A stretch of DNA of 64,000 nt, from assembly GCF_019112545.1 (NCBI RefSeq), contig NW_025064890.1:1019818-1083817 (forward strand), written 5' to 3'. Every line of letters begins with the position of its first letter. Positions within the stretch are counted from its first letter, which is position 1. Of this stretch, positions 11,380 through 22,286 are shown piece by piece. The notes beneath the pieces are model-generated. The model was not told the DNA's origin. It did not search any database and saw nothing but the letters and a program-made list of their open reading frames with translations. The position numbers and the translations under genes were made by a program. Source of the stretch: Guyanagaster necrorhizus (lineage: Eukaryota > Basidiomycota > Agaricomycetes > Agaricales > Physalacriaceae).

Positions 11380-12773
11380 CTCGCGATCGCATACCCTTCG
11401 CTTATTTCACGGTTCAACGAGTAAAGCAATTTCTGGATGGCATAGCATTGCATGGGCCTGTTGTGATAGTGCCGTCAATTTCAACGGTTTCTCGTTGCTG
11501 TAGCTATTTGTGTTTTTAGGACTGGAAAAACCTTATTAGTAAATGCTGATAAAAGATACGAATGATATGTACATGACGGTTGCCGCTGGGATTAATAGGA
11601 CCGTTGTTTTCGGGTGCATTGGAAGCCATAGGGAAGAAGAAAATGAAAGTATCGGGAAAACGCCGTGTTCCACAGCTGAAGTCAAGCCACATAGATAGAG
11701 AACACATTGAATTTAGAAACCAATGCAATGGCGCAAACTTACAGAAGAAAGAGAATGCGTCCTGGAGTGTTAGTCTATAATATCGAAGCAGAAGTCCAAA
11801 TTTTAAATGTGGAACGCACGAAAACAAAGGATGCGTTTGTTTGAGGAACGAGCAACAGAGAAGAATGCTAGGATGTGGCAAGGATGTGTTTTGACATCAT
11901 AGATGAACGATCTATTGGGTTAAGTTTTCTGATGTCGACGGCTTTAACGAAAGCGTTGCCCATCCGTCTTGGCTCTTCGGCGGCTGCATATTCTTGGGTA
12001 TGAAGGAAGACTCCGAGTAAGACTCCGAGTTTGGTCTGAGGTCGAAACCGGCTCAGCTGAAACCCTCATGATCAGGATAGATTTGAGTTTCTGAAATCTC
12101 TGATCTGTCAAGCAATCCCTCCCTCCCCCCCAATTTCCTGGACGGAAAGCGGGCCAGGAGGTCTCGCAGCCATGTCTTTTCACAAATTATATGGAAGGCC
12201 AGAACAACCAATTTATTTTGAGACGAGACCTTCATCTTTTTTTAAAAAAAATGAGTGCTGGTAGCCAATATTTGCTCGATATCACTGCGGCACGAAGAAC
12301 GGCAATTAAAATCAAGGGTTGATTCAGATACCAAAGCATTTCTTGCAGCTCGTTACACATACTTCTGCTAGTCCCGACTCTGGACAAGGGGTATGGTCCG
12401 AGCCTCCGAGTCTCGTGTCTGTGTGAAGTGCTCTTGGGCTCTGATTTCCGGATTTACTGAAGTCCGTCGCAGGCTGTTGTAGATCTTGGACGTCTGATCG
12501 CATCCAAAGCAACTTGGACAAATGCCATTCGGTTCTGTAACATTTGTATTTAATCCGTAACCGCATGTACAGTGCAAGCGCGGCATGACTTGCTCTGGTT
12601 CGCGGGGCGAGATGCATCTGGTGACTATCTTAGGAGTAAGTATCTCGCCCCTCCATAATTGGTTAAGTTACTGTAGAGAAAGCGTCAGGGATTCGGTTTC
12701 AACTGCACCAGGATAATGTCACACACCTTCTCATGAGAGTTCTCTTCAGATACCTCGCGTAATTCGATGGTCA
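11380..12773. other. Intergenic, no gene seen
   Basis: Overlapping frames of 60-120 codons on both strands, none with a motif, splice support or a conserved start. The 121-codon minus frame at 11516-11881 is Phe/Leu/His-rich and could be chance. Confidence 0.4.
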
Positions 12774-12782
12774 TTTAAAAGG
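12774..12782 (+). promoter_or_regulatory. TATA-like box of mini-protein copy 2
   Basis: TTTAAAAGG, 48-56 bases before the ATG at 12830. It matches the position and sequence of the boxes before the other mini-protein copies. Confidence 0.5.
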
Positions 12783-12829
12783 CACTTGCTTTCACTAGTC
12801 GCTACATCGAACCGCCCAGTTCAAGCATC

Positions 12830-13110
12830 ATGTCTTACGTTGCTGCTGCCCCTTCTGTCTTCGGCTCTGCCCCCGCTCCTCGTAGTGAAAGTGACAGCAC
12901 CAACCCCACCGCCGGTGCTGTCATCCAACCGACCCTCGGAAGGCTCGGTGGAAAGCAAAGGGAGGCGCTGAAGCTTCGTTTGGACCTTAACCTTGAGGTT
13001 GAGATCGCCATTAAGGCCAAGGTCAATGGCGATATAACCCTCTCCCTCTTGTAAGTAGATCCGGGCTCGTTTGGAAATACCGTGTTCTTAGCTTCACTTC
13101 CAGGGAATAA
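12830..13110 (+). CDS. Beta-alternating mini-protein, copy 2 (75 aa)
   Basis: Exons 12830-13050 and 13104-13110, intron 13051-13103 (53 bp, GTAAGT donor, CCAG acceptor). The N-terminus (MSYVAAAPSVFGSAPAPRS...) is an Ala/Ser/Pro/Thr-rich tail unlike the other copies. The last 33 residues are the conserved core, differing from copy 4 by a single Lys/Gln change. The intron enters the last Leu codon after two bases, and the 7-base last exon adds Glu and TAA. A later acceptor (TTTTAG at 13116-13119) would give a longer tail but breaks the match to copies 3 and 4, so it was not preferred. No signal peptide is seen. Function is unknown. Confidence 0.85.
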
Positions 13111-13281
13111 TCGTTTTAGGCTCATGGCAGTCGGGAAGGCAAATGTTGGTACATCAGGTTAGTCTCGATTCTGCGTCCTCGCATCCTCGAGTCCTCGAGT
13201 TTGTTCTAATTTATTTGGATCATTAATCATCGACACATCAATAGATACCTAGGCACCGATATTACCTTCTTTCGGTTTCCT

Positions 13282-13423
13282 CCCCCCCCCCCCCGCCCTC
13301 CTCGCATACGTAGCGACCACCCAATCCGTCCTCGAAGAAGGCCGCGACAAACGACGCGTGTAAGCTCCCCCCCTACCCCCCCCCCCCCCCCCCCTTCCCC
13401 CCCCCCCCCCCCCCCCCCCCCCC
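13282..13423 (+). repeat. Poly-C tracts of 13, 19 and 27 bases
   Basis: Three long cytosine homopolymers (13282-13294, 13376-13394, 13397-13423) downstream of mini-protein copy 2. A short exon-like open stretch between the first two (about 13309-13361) reads like protein and ends in a GTAAGC donor, so the C runs may sit in introns of a lost gene. Run lengths may be uncertain in the assembly. Confidence 0.8.
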
Positions 13424-15090
13424 ATTCGTCGTGTTTCCGGAAGTTACCATTTACCAGCGGAGTCGTATGTAGTTATGCACCTAGTAAACGCCAAATATCA
13501 ATGTTATTCAGGAATTCGAAGCGCCCATTTGAAGTCTCACAGTTGTTCCCGGTCAGAAGACCTGTCCAGAAAGCTTCAGAAAATGCACAGTAGCAGACTT
13601 TCGTATTGCGCAACAGCATCGAGTGTATGAATGATAGACATCAAACAAGCCTTACCCATGCAAACGTATCACCAAAGGTCTGAGAGCTTGTTCGCCTGGT
13701 GATATTCTACCGCAAGTACGATGTTCCACAGAACTAATAGACTCGAGAAATGATTTGAATGTTAAACGAATATGTTGCGCCGAGGCAGTCGGAGTTTGAA
13801 ACTATCTCTTCCTTGTGACGACGACTAATATTTTGTTGCATGGCGCTTTGCCTGGGTTGATAACTGCTGTACGATGCGATGGAGGATGGAATGTTGTATG
13901 ATGATGAATGGTGTGTTCGTTTATCTCCTTCGACGATGCACTAGCACTGACATATATTTTCAGGCCTGCCGCTCTAATGGATTATACTATCACCGCTGTA
14001 CCAGTCTATGCAATTACGAACTCGATACTACCAACGATACCTCTCAATGTACTGCATGGTATCATCGGTACACGTCGATTGTCACGTAATTTCAGTGATA
14101 TCTTAGTCTTCAGAAGTTGTCTGACAGTCTGCTGTATGAGGCCTTACTCCGGGTGAGGAAGTTGTTGAGCTTCCTCTCTGTCGTCGTTGGTATCTTTGGC
14201 TGCCCGGTATGCATCTGGTGGATCAAGTCTTGGTACGAGAATATGGACAGTTGCGCAGGTTGATCGTTAGGGTCCCATCATTTTTTGAGCGATACTGTCC
14301 CAGAAGATGGTGCTTGATGGCCACGTTCACTTCAATACCCAGATTAGCGAGGCTGGACAGTGGACAATTGCAATGTTCGGTCATCACCAACTCCTAGCCG
14401 CTGGCCTGTCTCTCCTCCAGGTACTTTATCGGTAGGATTAACGCGTTAACTCAATTTTTGTCAGTTGTACTGGACAAATGTAACACGACTTCATAGAGTC
14501 CTTCGGCATCGGTATCTTGTGTGAGTCTGAGTATTTCCTGACTCTTTGGGTTGGTGGGTGGTCTTTTTTGCTACGTGTCCTCTGGTCCGGGGAGTGCGCG
14601 TCCTTATTATTAAATACTATTCGGCGCGTCCGTGGCGCCTGTCACGTTCGAACTTGCTTTTCCAGCTTTCTCAAGTCTTCTTCCCCTTCTCCGCACATCG
14701 CTGCCCTCTTCTTGACTACAAGTATCGGTTCATTTTCACTGCCCACCTTAGTTTTGCTCTTTACGAAAGACATTCTGGCATGGAGAGGCTTAAAAGTAAG
14801 GTATTACTCGTTTCTGTTTTATCGCTGTACTCATCGAAAGATCACGTAAATAGAGAGAAGCGGAGGTGGGATATTTGGATGCTCTTTACAGATTGTCTGA
14901 TCCAAGCACGAGGAGGCTATTGCGTGAAAATGAAGTACGACTAGGGTATGCAGAATCGGCTTGTTGGTTGCAAAAAAGGAAGGCAGGCACCATACACCTT
15001 CTAGCCGTCAGAGATATCACCATCGAAGATCAGATGATGCTTAAGCAGGAGGAAAGGACATATATTCCGAGATGTAGATGGGTGTAGCGC
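13424..15090 (+). other. Series of exon-like stretches, unknown gene or relic
   Basis: Plus-strand stretches that read like protein: about 13936-14156 (hydrophobic, PVYAITNSILPTIPLN), 14296-14420 ending in Gln before a GTACTT donor, 14465-14517 after a TTGTCAG acceptor (LYWTNVTRLHRVLRHRYLV), and 14866-15087 ending at TAG. The middle two join in phase across a 44-bp intron (14421-14464); the others do not connect cleanly. The composition suggests a membrane protein. The family is not recognised and decay is likely. Confidence 0.3.
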
Positions 15091-15199
15091 AGGAGCGGTG
15101 ACAGGAAACGAAATCAAGAACAAGAGAAATTGAACAGGCAAGCAGTCGCTGCGGTAAAAGCTTAGGGATGGCCTGTATTCCCTGTGCAATGAGTCCCAG

Positions 15200-16155
15200 A
15201 GTCCACACCCAGTGACCGACAGCCTTGAAGAGTCGGAAAATGGTGAAATCGGTGTTATAGACAGCCGAGGTATCAAAGTCAACGAGCTACGGCCTTTCTC
15301 GATGAGTGCAAACTTCTTGACAGCTTCGTCGATTTGGATACGCTTCGCAGGATCTGGCTCAGTCATCGCAGCTATCAGAGGCTCCATGAATCCAAATCCT
15401 TTCATCTCACGGAGCTCTTTCGCGCTGAGTTTATAATCCGCTTCGACCCCTTAGAGGACGTCAGACTTGTGCCGGGGAAATACGGGGCAGAACTTACTCT
15501 GCAGAGGAAGGCTCTGAATGCATTACCAACATAATAGATGTCGAAGCGAATGGATGGTGCTTCGGCGTTCGCTTTCTCCAGTCTGGATCGGTAAGAAATT
15601 CAGAAACTGATTTGTCTCCTCCTTCATGTGCGCGCACGGTGGCCGGCAGTTCTTCGGGTTTATAGAGGATCGAAAGGCCATAGTCAATGAAGTAGTATCT
15701 CGGAGGTCGTTCAGTGCGTGAACGATATCGCACACGACTGGAGAAGTCGTATTTCAGATCCCTCTCTAAGGGGTGGAAACTGTCTGGTCCGTACATCGAT
15801 GTAGCATGCATCACGATATTCGTGAATCCTCCGTTACTAAAATGGATTCGTGATGAGATGGACAGCAAGTAGAAAGAGGAACTCACAGATGAGCAATATG
15901 ATTGTGGTGAATAAACTGGATCCCTGGGAACTACGTTAAGAAGAACCTGCGAAAAACGACAGTGAGATAACCCCACCTCAAGCATTTCTCTGAAGAACTG
16001 AACCCCCTCGCTGATGGTTTTGAACTTGGGATCATACCACGGTCGTAGGTATGGCGTCACAATAATGACGTGTCCTTCTTCGTCTGGCATGTGAAGTATT
16101 CGAAGAATGGGTACGCAATGGTTACGACGATCTAAAGACCTCTCATTGCTGGTGA
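15200..16155 (-). pseudogene. Truncated, frameshifted FunK1-like protein kinase
   Basis: Minus-strand exons read, in order: HCVPILRIL...GHVIIVTPYLRPW (hinge and alpha-D region), FFREMLE, then HHNHIAHL (HxD-like catalytic loop) and GGFTNIVMHAT (metal-binding Asn), an RTERPPRYYFIDYGLS stretch (DYG where most kinases have DFG), GGDKSV.EFL, RFDIYYVGNAFRAF in a shifted frame, and FMEPLIAAMTEPDPAKR near the C-terminus. This matches the basidiomycete FunK1-like kinase pattern known to me. The N-lobe (glycine loop and VAIK lysine) is absent, one splice junction leaves the frame out by one base, and a second frameshift lies before RFDIYY. It is probably non-functional. A short minus-strand tail after the last conserved block runs to about 15001. 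Confidence 0.65.
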
Positions 16156-16689
16156 GATACGTCCCAGTGGTCCGCTGATGTGGATTTATATTGGTGTCTG
16201 ATGCATTTCATTCCGATAATTTGTTCAGTTGATGTGTCTTTAGCATCCATGAATAGGGCACGCTAATGAAAAATGAGTATATGCATGGCCAGAAATTCCG
16301 ACGAGCGCACCAATGTGCGGTGGCTATCTTCACAGCTATATGGGTCCTTCTTTGTGCCAGTCCATGATGGAATCCACCCAGGTCGAAGGCGCAATCGTAG
16401 CTCGCAGCCACACTCTTTTCAGCCACGCAGCATGATCGTGCCAGAAAATCTCGGCACTGAGCAGCTTTGCAAGACCGTGTAGTTCAGCGACATCGCTACC
16501 CATTACGTTGATAGCGTTTTGGGAAGAAAACAAGACGCTCAAGTTCCGGACACGGTCCAGCCCTGAATCACTCTGTGGTGGGCAATGATTGTCATCTCAA
16601 AGGGAAGGTCCGAATACACTTGACCACCCATTCCGACGGCGCTGTACTGCCAGGACCACCACTTCGCTATGGACTGGCCCAAAAGTGAT
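16156..16689. other. Intergenic, no gene seen
   Basis: The region where the kinase N-lobe would be expected. Frames on both strands lack a glycine loop or any other recognisable motif. Confidence 0.35.
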
Positions 16690-16925
16690 GCCAGCTAAAG
16701 GAAGTACAGAGCGTTGGGCTGGCGAAGGTCCCTACCGACCCTTCTGAGCTAATAGTAAGGATACCGCAAAACGATTGGCGAAGTCGCGTACAATTATGAT
16801 AGATCTGACCTGCCCTTCGTCCTATTCTATCCTTCCGGTGTCGAATAAAACATTGCCAAGCTGATTGACAGGCCCCCGGAAGGGTCGTTCTGACGTTCGG
16901 CATCCCAAGAATAAATGATACACTG
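16690..16925 (-). pseudogene. Partial duplicate of the AFG1-like gene 5' end
   Basis: About 230 bp align in the same orientation with the 5' part of the AFG1-like gene (about 23745-24030). Shared blocks include CTTCTGAGCTA, GTACCGCAAAA/ATACCGCAAAA, AGTCGCGTAC, ACCTGCCCTTCGTC, and an AATAAATGATAC block beyond the coding part. The copy covers part of exon 1, the intron and the start of exon 2, and has substitutions and small indels that stop the frame. It marks an old local duplication about 7 kb from the parent copy. Confidence 0.7.
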
Positions 16926-17264
16926 AACTATCAGAACCTCAAAAAATGAAAGGGATGCGAGCGTATTCTGTAGTGAGGGTAAAAGGGAGAACTGACGAGT
17001 CCAAAAACAGAAGCTTAGATTTGCCTTCAAACTGAGCATAAATCTCAAACAAACTCAAATTGGTATCTACAATATTTGAACGCTGCTGAATACACCTAAG
17101 AGATTGAATGTGAAGGGAAGAGATGATGGGAAGACATTCATGTAGGTAAGGATGATTCTAAGTGTAATAATTTCAATACTTCAACCGAGGCGTTATAATA
17201 AGAAAATCTTACCTGGAACGTCATCATAGAATGTCAATGCCATCCCTTCATGATCCCAGTACAA
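16926..17264. other. Intergenic, no gene seen
   Basis: A/T-richer spacer between the AFG1 fragment and mini-protein copy 3. No feature recognised. Confidence 0.4.
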
Positions 17265-17516
17265 TTACTCGCTAATAAAAAAAGGACAATTAGCCAGAGG
17301 ATACCACAGCATGAAAGCCACTCACAGGAGCGACAAGGTGATGTCGCCGTTGACCTTGGCCTGGATGGCAATTTCCACCTCAAGGTTCAGGTCCAAGCGA
17401 AGCTTCAAGGCTTCCTTGGGAGCGACGGCGCCTTGGTTGGAGCGGCCGACCAGTTGTCCGCCAGCGACGGAAGAGGTCTCAGCAGTGGTGTATTGAGTAG
17501 CAGTTGGGGCAGACAT
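17265..17516 (-). CDS. Beta-alternating mini-protein, copy 3 (65 aa)
   Basis: Exons 17326-17516 and 17265-17271, intron 17272-17325 (54 bp, GTGAGT donor, TTATTAG acceptor). This is the shortest member: a Ser/Thr/Gly/Gln-rich N-terminal tail of about 30 residues (MSAPTATQYTT...) and then the conserved core with Gln where copies 1 and 2 have Lys. The last exon completes Leu and adds Glu and TAA. The start MSAP is shared with copy 4. A TATAAAAGG box lies 34-42 bases upstream. Function is unknown. Confidence 0.85.
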
Positions 17517-17549
17517 TGTGATGCTGAAGAGTAGTCCTGACGAGCTCGG

Positions 17550-17558
17550 CCTTTTATA
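17550..17558 (-). promoter_or_regulatory. TATA box of mini-protein copy 3
   Basis: TATAAAAGG on the minus strand, about 34-42 bases before the ATG. This is the best match to a canonical TATA box among the four copies. Confidence 0.6.
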
Positions 17559-17579
17559 CTACGAGTCTTAGGATCAGGG

Positions 17580-18593
17580 TACGGACAACGTTATTATCGC
17601 GCCATCGTGAATCGGGTGTCCTGCCCTAACAATTTGAGTTTGTAGAAGACCGCAAGAGAGGGTCCACATTTCGTATTGAACATGCTGCAGATACGAGTGA
17701 CACCTGTCGCTTAAACGCGATTCGAGGCCTTCTGAGAAGCAATTGGGTAAGTTCGGATGTGTTCGACACGATGGCCTTGCCGTGTCGTTGAAAAAAGGAC
17801 GAAGTAACAGATGGACACTTGTAAGTCCAGGCTAAGTGGCCGTGGGAATGGAAACTGGCCCCGACTTGTCTCTTGCCACCATAAGGATCCACCAAACCTT
17901 CTCAGTTCGCTATTCCTGCATGGATACCATGCAATTTTGTGCGCCACAGCCCTATTCTTCCCTTGAAATTTCTTGCAGCGATGCCACGGAGCTCATCTCG
18001 TTATACGGAACGGCATGCGGTAGTAGGAATCAGCAAACTATGAGCGAAGAACCTTCTCGCGAAGTGAGAAGTCTTGCCCGAAGCTTGTCGTCCCTGGTTA
18101 CTTACCACACTCCTAGGAGCACGACACCCAGCCTCAGTTGCGCCACCGTATTTTTCCCTCTCTATCTCAGCAATGGAAAAGAGCAAGTCTACCTGATACC
18201 AAAGAGTGACATTTTCGCGGCCCTGATAACCTAAGCGTTCAAGATTCATTTTTGTTATTACGAATAAGGATGCTCTTGTAGGTTCATAAAGTCGGTGTTG
18301 CTAAGGGTCAGAAGTTCATGCCCTGTTTGAGCGACTATGCCGTACTACGGGCTTCGAAAATTTGCCACTTAGCAACATGTCTTCCATCGGTCTCCTTCGC
18401 TCATCGTACCTATCAGTCACGCCGCCGCGTTTCCTTCAGGCTTCTTTATCACCATCTTGCCAATTGAATGCTCTTCGACATCATTTGTTCGCGATGTGAA
18501 GCGGTCCTGAAGAGATCTCTCTCCTGCGATCAGTTGACGCATCGGAAAGACAGGCAGGAAGGGTTTCATGTTCGCACTTCGGTTGAATGGACG
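17580..18593. other. No confident gene
   Basis: A 132-codon plus frame (17836-18234) and overlapping minus frames show no motif or splice support. Nothing else recognised. Confidence 0.35.
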
Positions 18594-18830
18594 ACGGGAA
18601 CGGCCTCTACTAAAAATCTTCGAGAAATGCTCCATTTTGTAAGAAGTATAGCATAGTTCGCGTATACTATGCTAAATCGGACAATTAGCGCTTCTACGGC
18701 CTTGAATGGTCCATGGGAACAACCTCTTCTGGACACAATCGAGAATCACCAGCGCTTCATAGCAACACTCCGTTTTGTAAGTGATATAGAGTGTTGTTCA
18801 CGTATACTATGCTGAATCGGACGACAGGCT
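18594..18830 (+). repeat. Two direct repeats carrying a palindrome
   Basis: Two diverged units (about 18594-18685 and 18712-18828) share CGGGAAC/TGGGAAC, TCGAGAA, CCATTTTGTAAG/CCGTTTTGTAAG and a CACGTATACTATGCT-like block followed by AATCGGAC. In unit 1 the block forms a perfect inverted repeat, TAGCATAG (18649-18656) facing CTATGCTA (18667-18674). In unit 2 the left arm has decayed. Confidence 0.5.
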
Positions 18831-20144
18831 CCCTTTCGTTTGGCACTTTTCGATGCTCAGGGAGTGAAGGGTCCAATGATTATTAACATTGGCCTCCAGT
18901 AGTCAAGACTTCCAAAGCGCTTCTCACCACCATGTCCCTGTGTCATTACAGAATCGTTACTGACAACTGCCAGGAGACGTCAAGGTAACTTGGATCCAGA
19001 GGTCTCGTCATCAGGCGGAGAACCAAGAGTTTGCGAGAAAAGCTTGTTCACGTCTAGGCTCTGAGAACGACTTTCGTGAGCAGTCTTTTTTTGAGGCATG
19101 TTTTCAGCCTAGCTATTTATGACGGTCCTCTACAGGGTTGACCCATCTCGTAACATTCAAAAGTCTCTCCACCGTTCTTGGAACCATGGAAGGAGATACG
19201 GGAGAGGACATCTACCTGCAGACAAGACCAACCTGTCACTTTTTAGTGGAGATACAGTCGAACAGAACCTGACCCGGGCACTTGATCTTTCTTCTTGTTT
19301 TACCGACACCAAGTCAGCAAGCTAATTCCTCATCGTATTGATATGTATCAGTCGGCGCGCCTCCTGATGTTCATCATGCTCTTTCATCAGGCGTCGTGCC
19401 AGAAGTTTGGGGTTATCGGGCACCCTTGTCCAGGCAGCGCCTGCCGTTCCAGCCGCAGACTCTCGACGGAACTCTGCCACCTTTCAGCAACACTTTGTTT
19501 TGTTTGACGGATCTGGACCAGCCCTCGCGGACATAAGGGTCCGATGCTCATCATGACGAGCATGGAGTTCGACTCTTCCGAGATGCAATCCTGCCCCATG
19601 AGATTCCGGAGCTGAACTGAGTACCGTGTCTTCATGGTGATCTTTCTCGCATGCCTTGCTTCTATCTGGGTGGCCATAAGGGTTCGCACTTGTTCAAGTC
19701 ATCATCGTGGATGGTCGTTCATGGATATTGCAAAAAAAAATACCGCCAACATCTCGTGGTCTTAGCATTTGCTTGATGCTTTCTAGCTCTTCAGCCTTGA
19801 CCGCGTTCTGAATCTCATCTTTCCTATTTCCTTAACAAGGCAGAGCTTGCCCGCTGAGAATCCAAAATGTAACTCCAGCATTCATGGATAACAGCGTCCG
19901 GCGCCTATGGTGAGGAATTATCATCTCTCGATAACACGCTTTGCACGTTTACTCCGCATGTCCCCCAAACGGTAGCATCTACCAGACCTGTCGTTCAGGG
20001 AAGTTAGGACAAGTCCTCCTGCTTTCATGTCGGGGTCTATTTGGACCGCAAGCGTTTCGATTCCACGTCTGTGTTCCCAGTTGAACGAGCAACGCTAATA
20101 TCCAGATCTAATAACGCTGGCAACTACTGATATATGATCTGTAG
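18831..20144. other. No confident gene
   Basis: Scattered exon-like stretches on both strands, for example a minus-strand stretch near 19750-19840 reading EIQNAVKAEELESIKQM. None can be tied into a gene, and the region looks like eroded genic DNA. Confidence 0.3.
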
Positions 20145-20413
20145 ATGGAGAGAAACCACATTGATTATGGGTTGGCTGTGAATGAGAATACTTTGGAGCA
20201 GGTGTTCGATTTCCTACTTCCATGGACGTTCATACTTCTGCCCTTCTCAAGCAAACCGAGCCACAGGATGATGTTCAGGCGGTTCAAGTCAAGACTCTAG
20301 CTAGATATAATCCTCCAATTCCTTGGGACGAGGAAAATTTGGATTCGTCTCACAATGTAGCATCAAATACCTATTACCTATTTTGGGGAGGTAGATCTAT
20401 CAATGCTGTCTAG
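20145..20413 (+). CDS. Small two-exon gene or last exons of a larger one
   Basis: Exons 20145-20201 and 20252-20413 join in phase 0 across a 50-bp intron to give 72 aa, starting MERNHIDYGLAVNE and ending in an aromatic stretch NTYYLFWGG before TAG. The ATG is directly preceded by CTGTAG, so it may instead be an internal codon of a longer gene whose upstream exons are lost. No family recognised. Confidence 0.35.
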
Positions 20414-20458
20414 TCGCTCAAACAGTAAAGCTTTTCGTTTGGGGAAATGCCGAGTCTC

Positions 20459-22000
20459 TCAATCATGTTCTCGCGAGTAAAATAACCTCAAGTGGTCCAA
20501 ATACAATGGGACCCGCTGCTCGACCCGCATCTTTAAATTGTCGCCAGTGAGTACTCGGATATCCGCTTCCATACCATGAACATTGTCCTGATGCAGGTCA
20601 TCATAGAACTGCACTTCAATTGTTTTCAGCAGTCCTGTATCACGGCGAGATCTGATCATATCGAGTAGGGCAAACTGTTCTCTCCTTGAGAAATTCGGAT
20701 CCATGAAGCAGAGGACGAGATGGTGCAGATTGGGCAGGACGGAGGGAGGGGCGAGGGCATTGCTAATGGTTATCGTTCGCGAGTCAAGTTCAATTTTGAA
20801 GTGAGAGATCGTAAAACATGCTTCAGATAAGAAGATGTTCCTAATTGATGCCGACGACAACGCCGTCAAGCACATACCCAGGCTCTTGAGATGACATCCC
20901 GATCGACAGAAGAAAGGGATGAGGTCGGACAATGGTTGCGATGGACCTGCAGAAATGCTCAGACGTTGGAGCCTCGGTGCCGTTAGGAGCTTGAGGGCAT
21001 GTATATCGTCCACATAGAGCTGGCAGAGCTCCGTCATAATTACCGGCACCGCAATTAAGGCTAGCAACAGCTGAGTGGGCCAGAAGTGACACACTCTGAG
21101 CTTGGGTAGCTGGGAAAGGAGTTGTAAATCTTCCGCACAAGTGATACGTCCGGAATAATGAGTTATCCCGAGCGGTAACTGCACTTGATGGATCCCCATG
21201 AGTGAAAGGGATGCTTTCCATAGCTGCGGGGCATTCAAGCACATGTCCAAGCGATAAACATCGTCGCTGTCATCCCAGATATTTATTTGAAACGTCTGCA
21301 GGACGGGAAGGTGCGATATAGATTTCGGGTGGTGCGTATGAGACATGAGGGAGGTAATGTACAGGTTCTTCCAGCGTTGGCAGGATTGAACAAGTAGGGA
21401 CATTATTTCGTTGGCGTTTGCCAGCTTGGTTCTGGTTAAGGAGATCCGCATACTGAGAGGATGTTGGCCGGTTTGTTTGAGATATGTCTTCCAAATCTCG
21501 CAGGCATGCTTAGAAAAAGGGGCCCTCACTAGGATATTCCGAGCCCAAGATACGGGCGAGATGTATACTGTATCCCTCCAAAGCCCACAGACACGACCTA
21601 AGACCCAGATGGGCCCAGCCATGTCTAGACTATTATCACAGTGTTTTTCTTCTCCGTTTTCATCCTGCCACCAAGAGTCGCAAACAGAATGGATGATTTC
21701 AATGACAATATCTCGGGGGAGGCGACGAATGGGGGCATAAATGGACTTGCGATTTTCCAGGGCTTTCAAGATCGTATGGTGACGCAACTGGATCTCTTGA
21801 AGTTGAGCATTATACGAGGATTCCAGCCTCTCCAACTCTTCGATTTGCGCGTTGATCAAGGCATGGTCAGAGTCGAACAATGGTCGTAAGCCACGCAGAA
21901 TTTCCGAAATGATGCCATCAGAGTTCTGGATAGCTTTTAGCTGTGGTTCGGGAGGAGGGAAATTGAGGAATCCGCAGTTGCTGCAGGTAAGGCACGACAT
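20459..22000 (-). CDS. F-box / leucine-rich-type protein, 513 aa
   Basis: A single-exon frame. ATG 22000 is preferred although the frame stays open to 22150, because MSCLTCSNCGFLNFPPPEPQ is the usual N-terminus of this basidiomycete F-box group, with Cys-x2-Cys pairs. A coiled-coil heptad pattern covers about residues 48-88. The F-box follows at about 89-125 (IRRLPRDIVIEIIHSV and a downstream VCGLWRD). The remaining about 370 residues are irregular Leu-rich repeats. F-box proteins recruit substrates to SCF ubiquitin ligases; the substrate is unknown. The large paralogue numbers usual in these fungi fit three F-box genes in one window. The frame is intact and codon use is host-like. Confidence 0.8.
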   Translation of the reverse strand: MSCLTCSNCGFLNFPPPEPQLKAIQNSDGIISEILRGLRPLFDSDHALINAQIEELERLESSYNAQLQEIQLRHHTILKALENRKSIYAPIRRLPRDIVIEIIHSVCDSWWQDENGEEKHCDNSLDMAGPIWVLGRVCGLWRDTVYISPVSWARNILVRAPFSKHACEIWKTYLKQTGQHPLSMRISLTRTKLANANEIMSLLVQSCQRWKNLYITSLMSHTHHPKSISHLPVLQTFQINIWDDSDDVYRLDMCLNAPQLWKASLSLMGIHQVQLPLGITHYSGRITCAEDLQLLSQLPKLRVCHFWPTQLLLALIAVPVIMTELCQLYVDDIHALKLLTAPRLQRLSISAGPSQPLSDLIPFFCRSGCHLKSLGMCLTALSSASIRNIFLSEACFTISHFKIELDSRTITISNALAPPSVLPNLHHLVLCFMDPNFSRREQFALLDMIRSRRDTGLLKTIEVQFYDDLHQDNVHGMEADIRVLTGDNLKMRVEQRVPLYLDHLRLFYSREHD

Positions 22001-22286
22001 CGAATTGAAAATCCTGGAATATGGCTTGAGAAATCGTTGGAAGAAGATGAAAGCACATAAAGGATGTCCAAAGTTATCAGAAATCCCCCTTCCGAGCCGC
22101 ATAGAATTGTGCAAAGATGAGAAGGGAGCAATGTCTTCACGCCAAGGCATGCAGGAGGCAGAAACTGCACCCCCAACGTAGACTTAGGAAGTCTAGGCTC
22201 TCAACGCAAAAATGAAGCAGATTTACAAGTCGGACGTCGAGCACCGCCGTAGTTGCGGAAAACGCATCCTTGTCAAATGGATAGGT

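Noticed and set aside
13116..13160. Alternative acceptor and longer C-terminus for mini-protein copy 2
   Set aside because: The acceptor ending at 13103 gives the same SLLE ending and intron length as copies 3 and 4, so the longer form is less likely.
15494..16090. Single 198-codon minus frame as an intact protein
   Set aside because: Conserved kinase blocks require splicing and change frame inside it; the continuous frame reads through introns.
21411..22181. Plus-strand frames of about 80-110 codons opposite the F-box gene
   Set aside because: They are antisense shadows of the 513-aa F-box frame.
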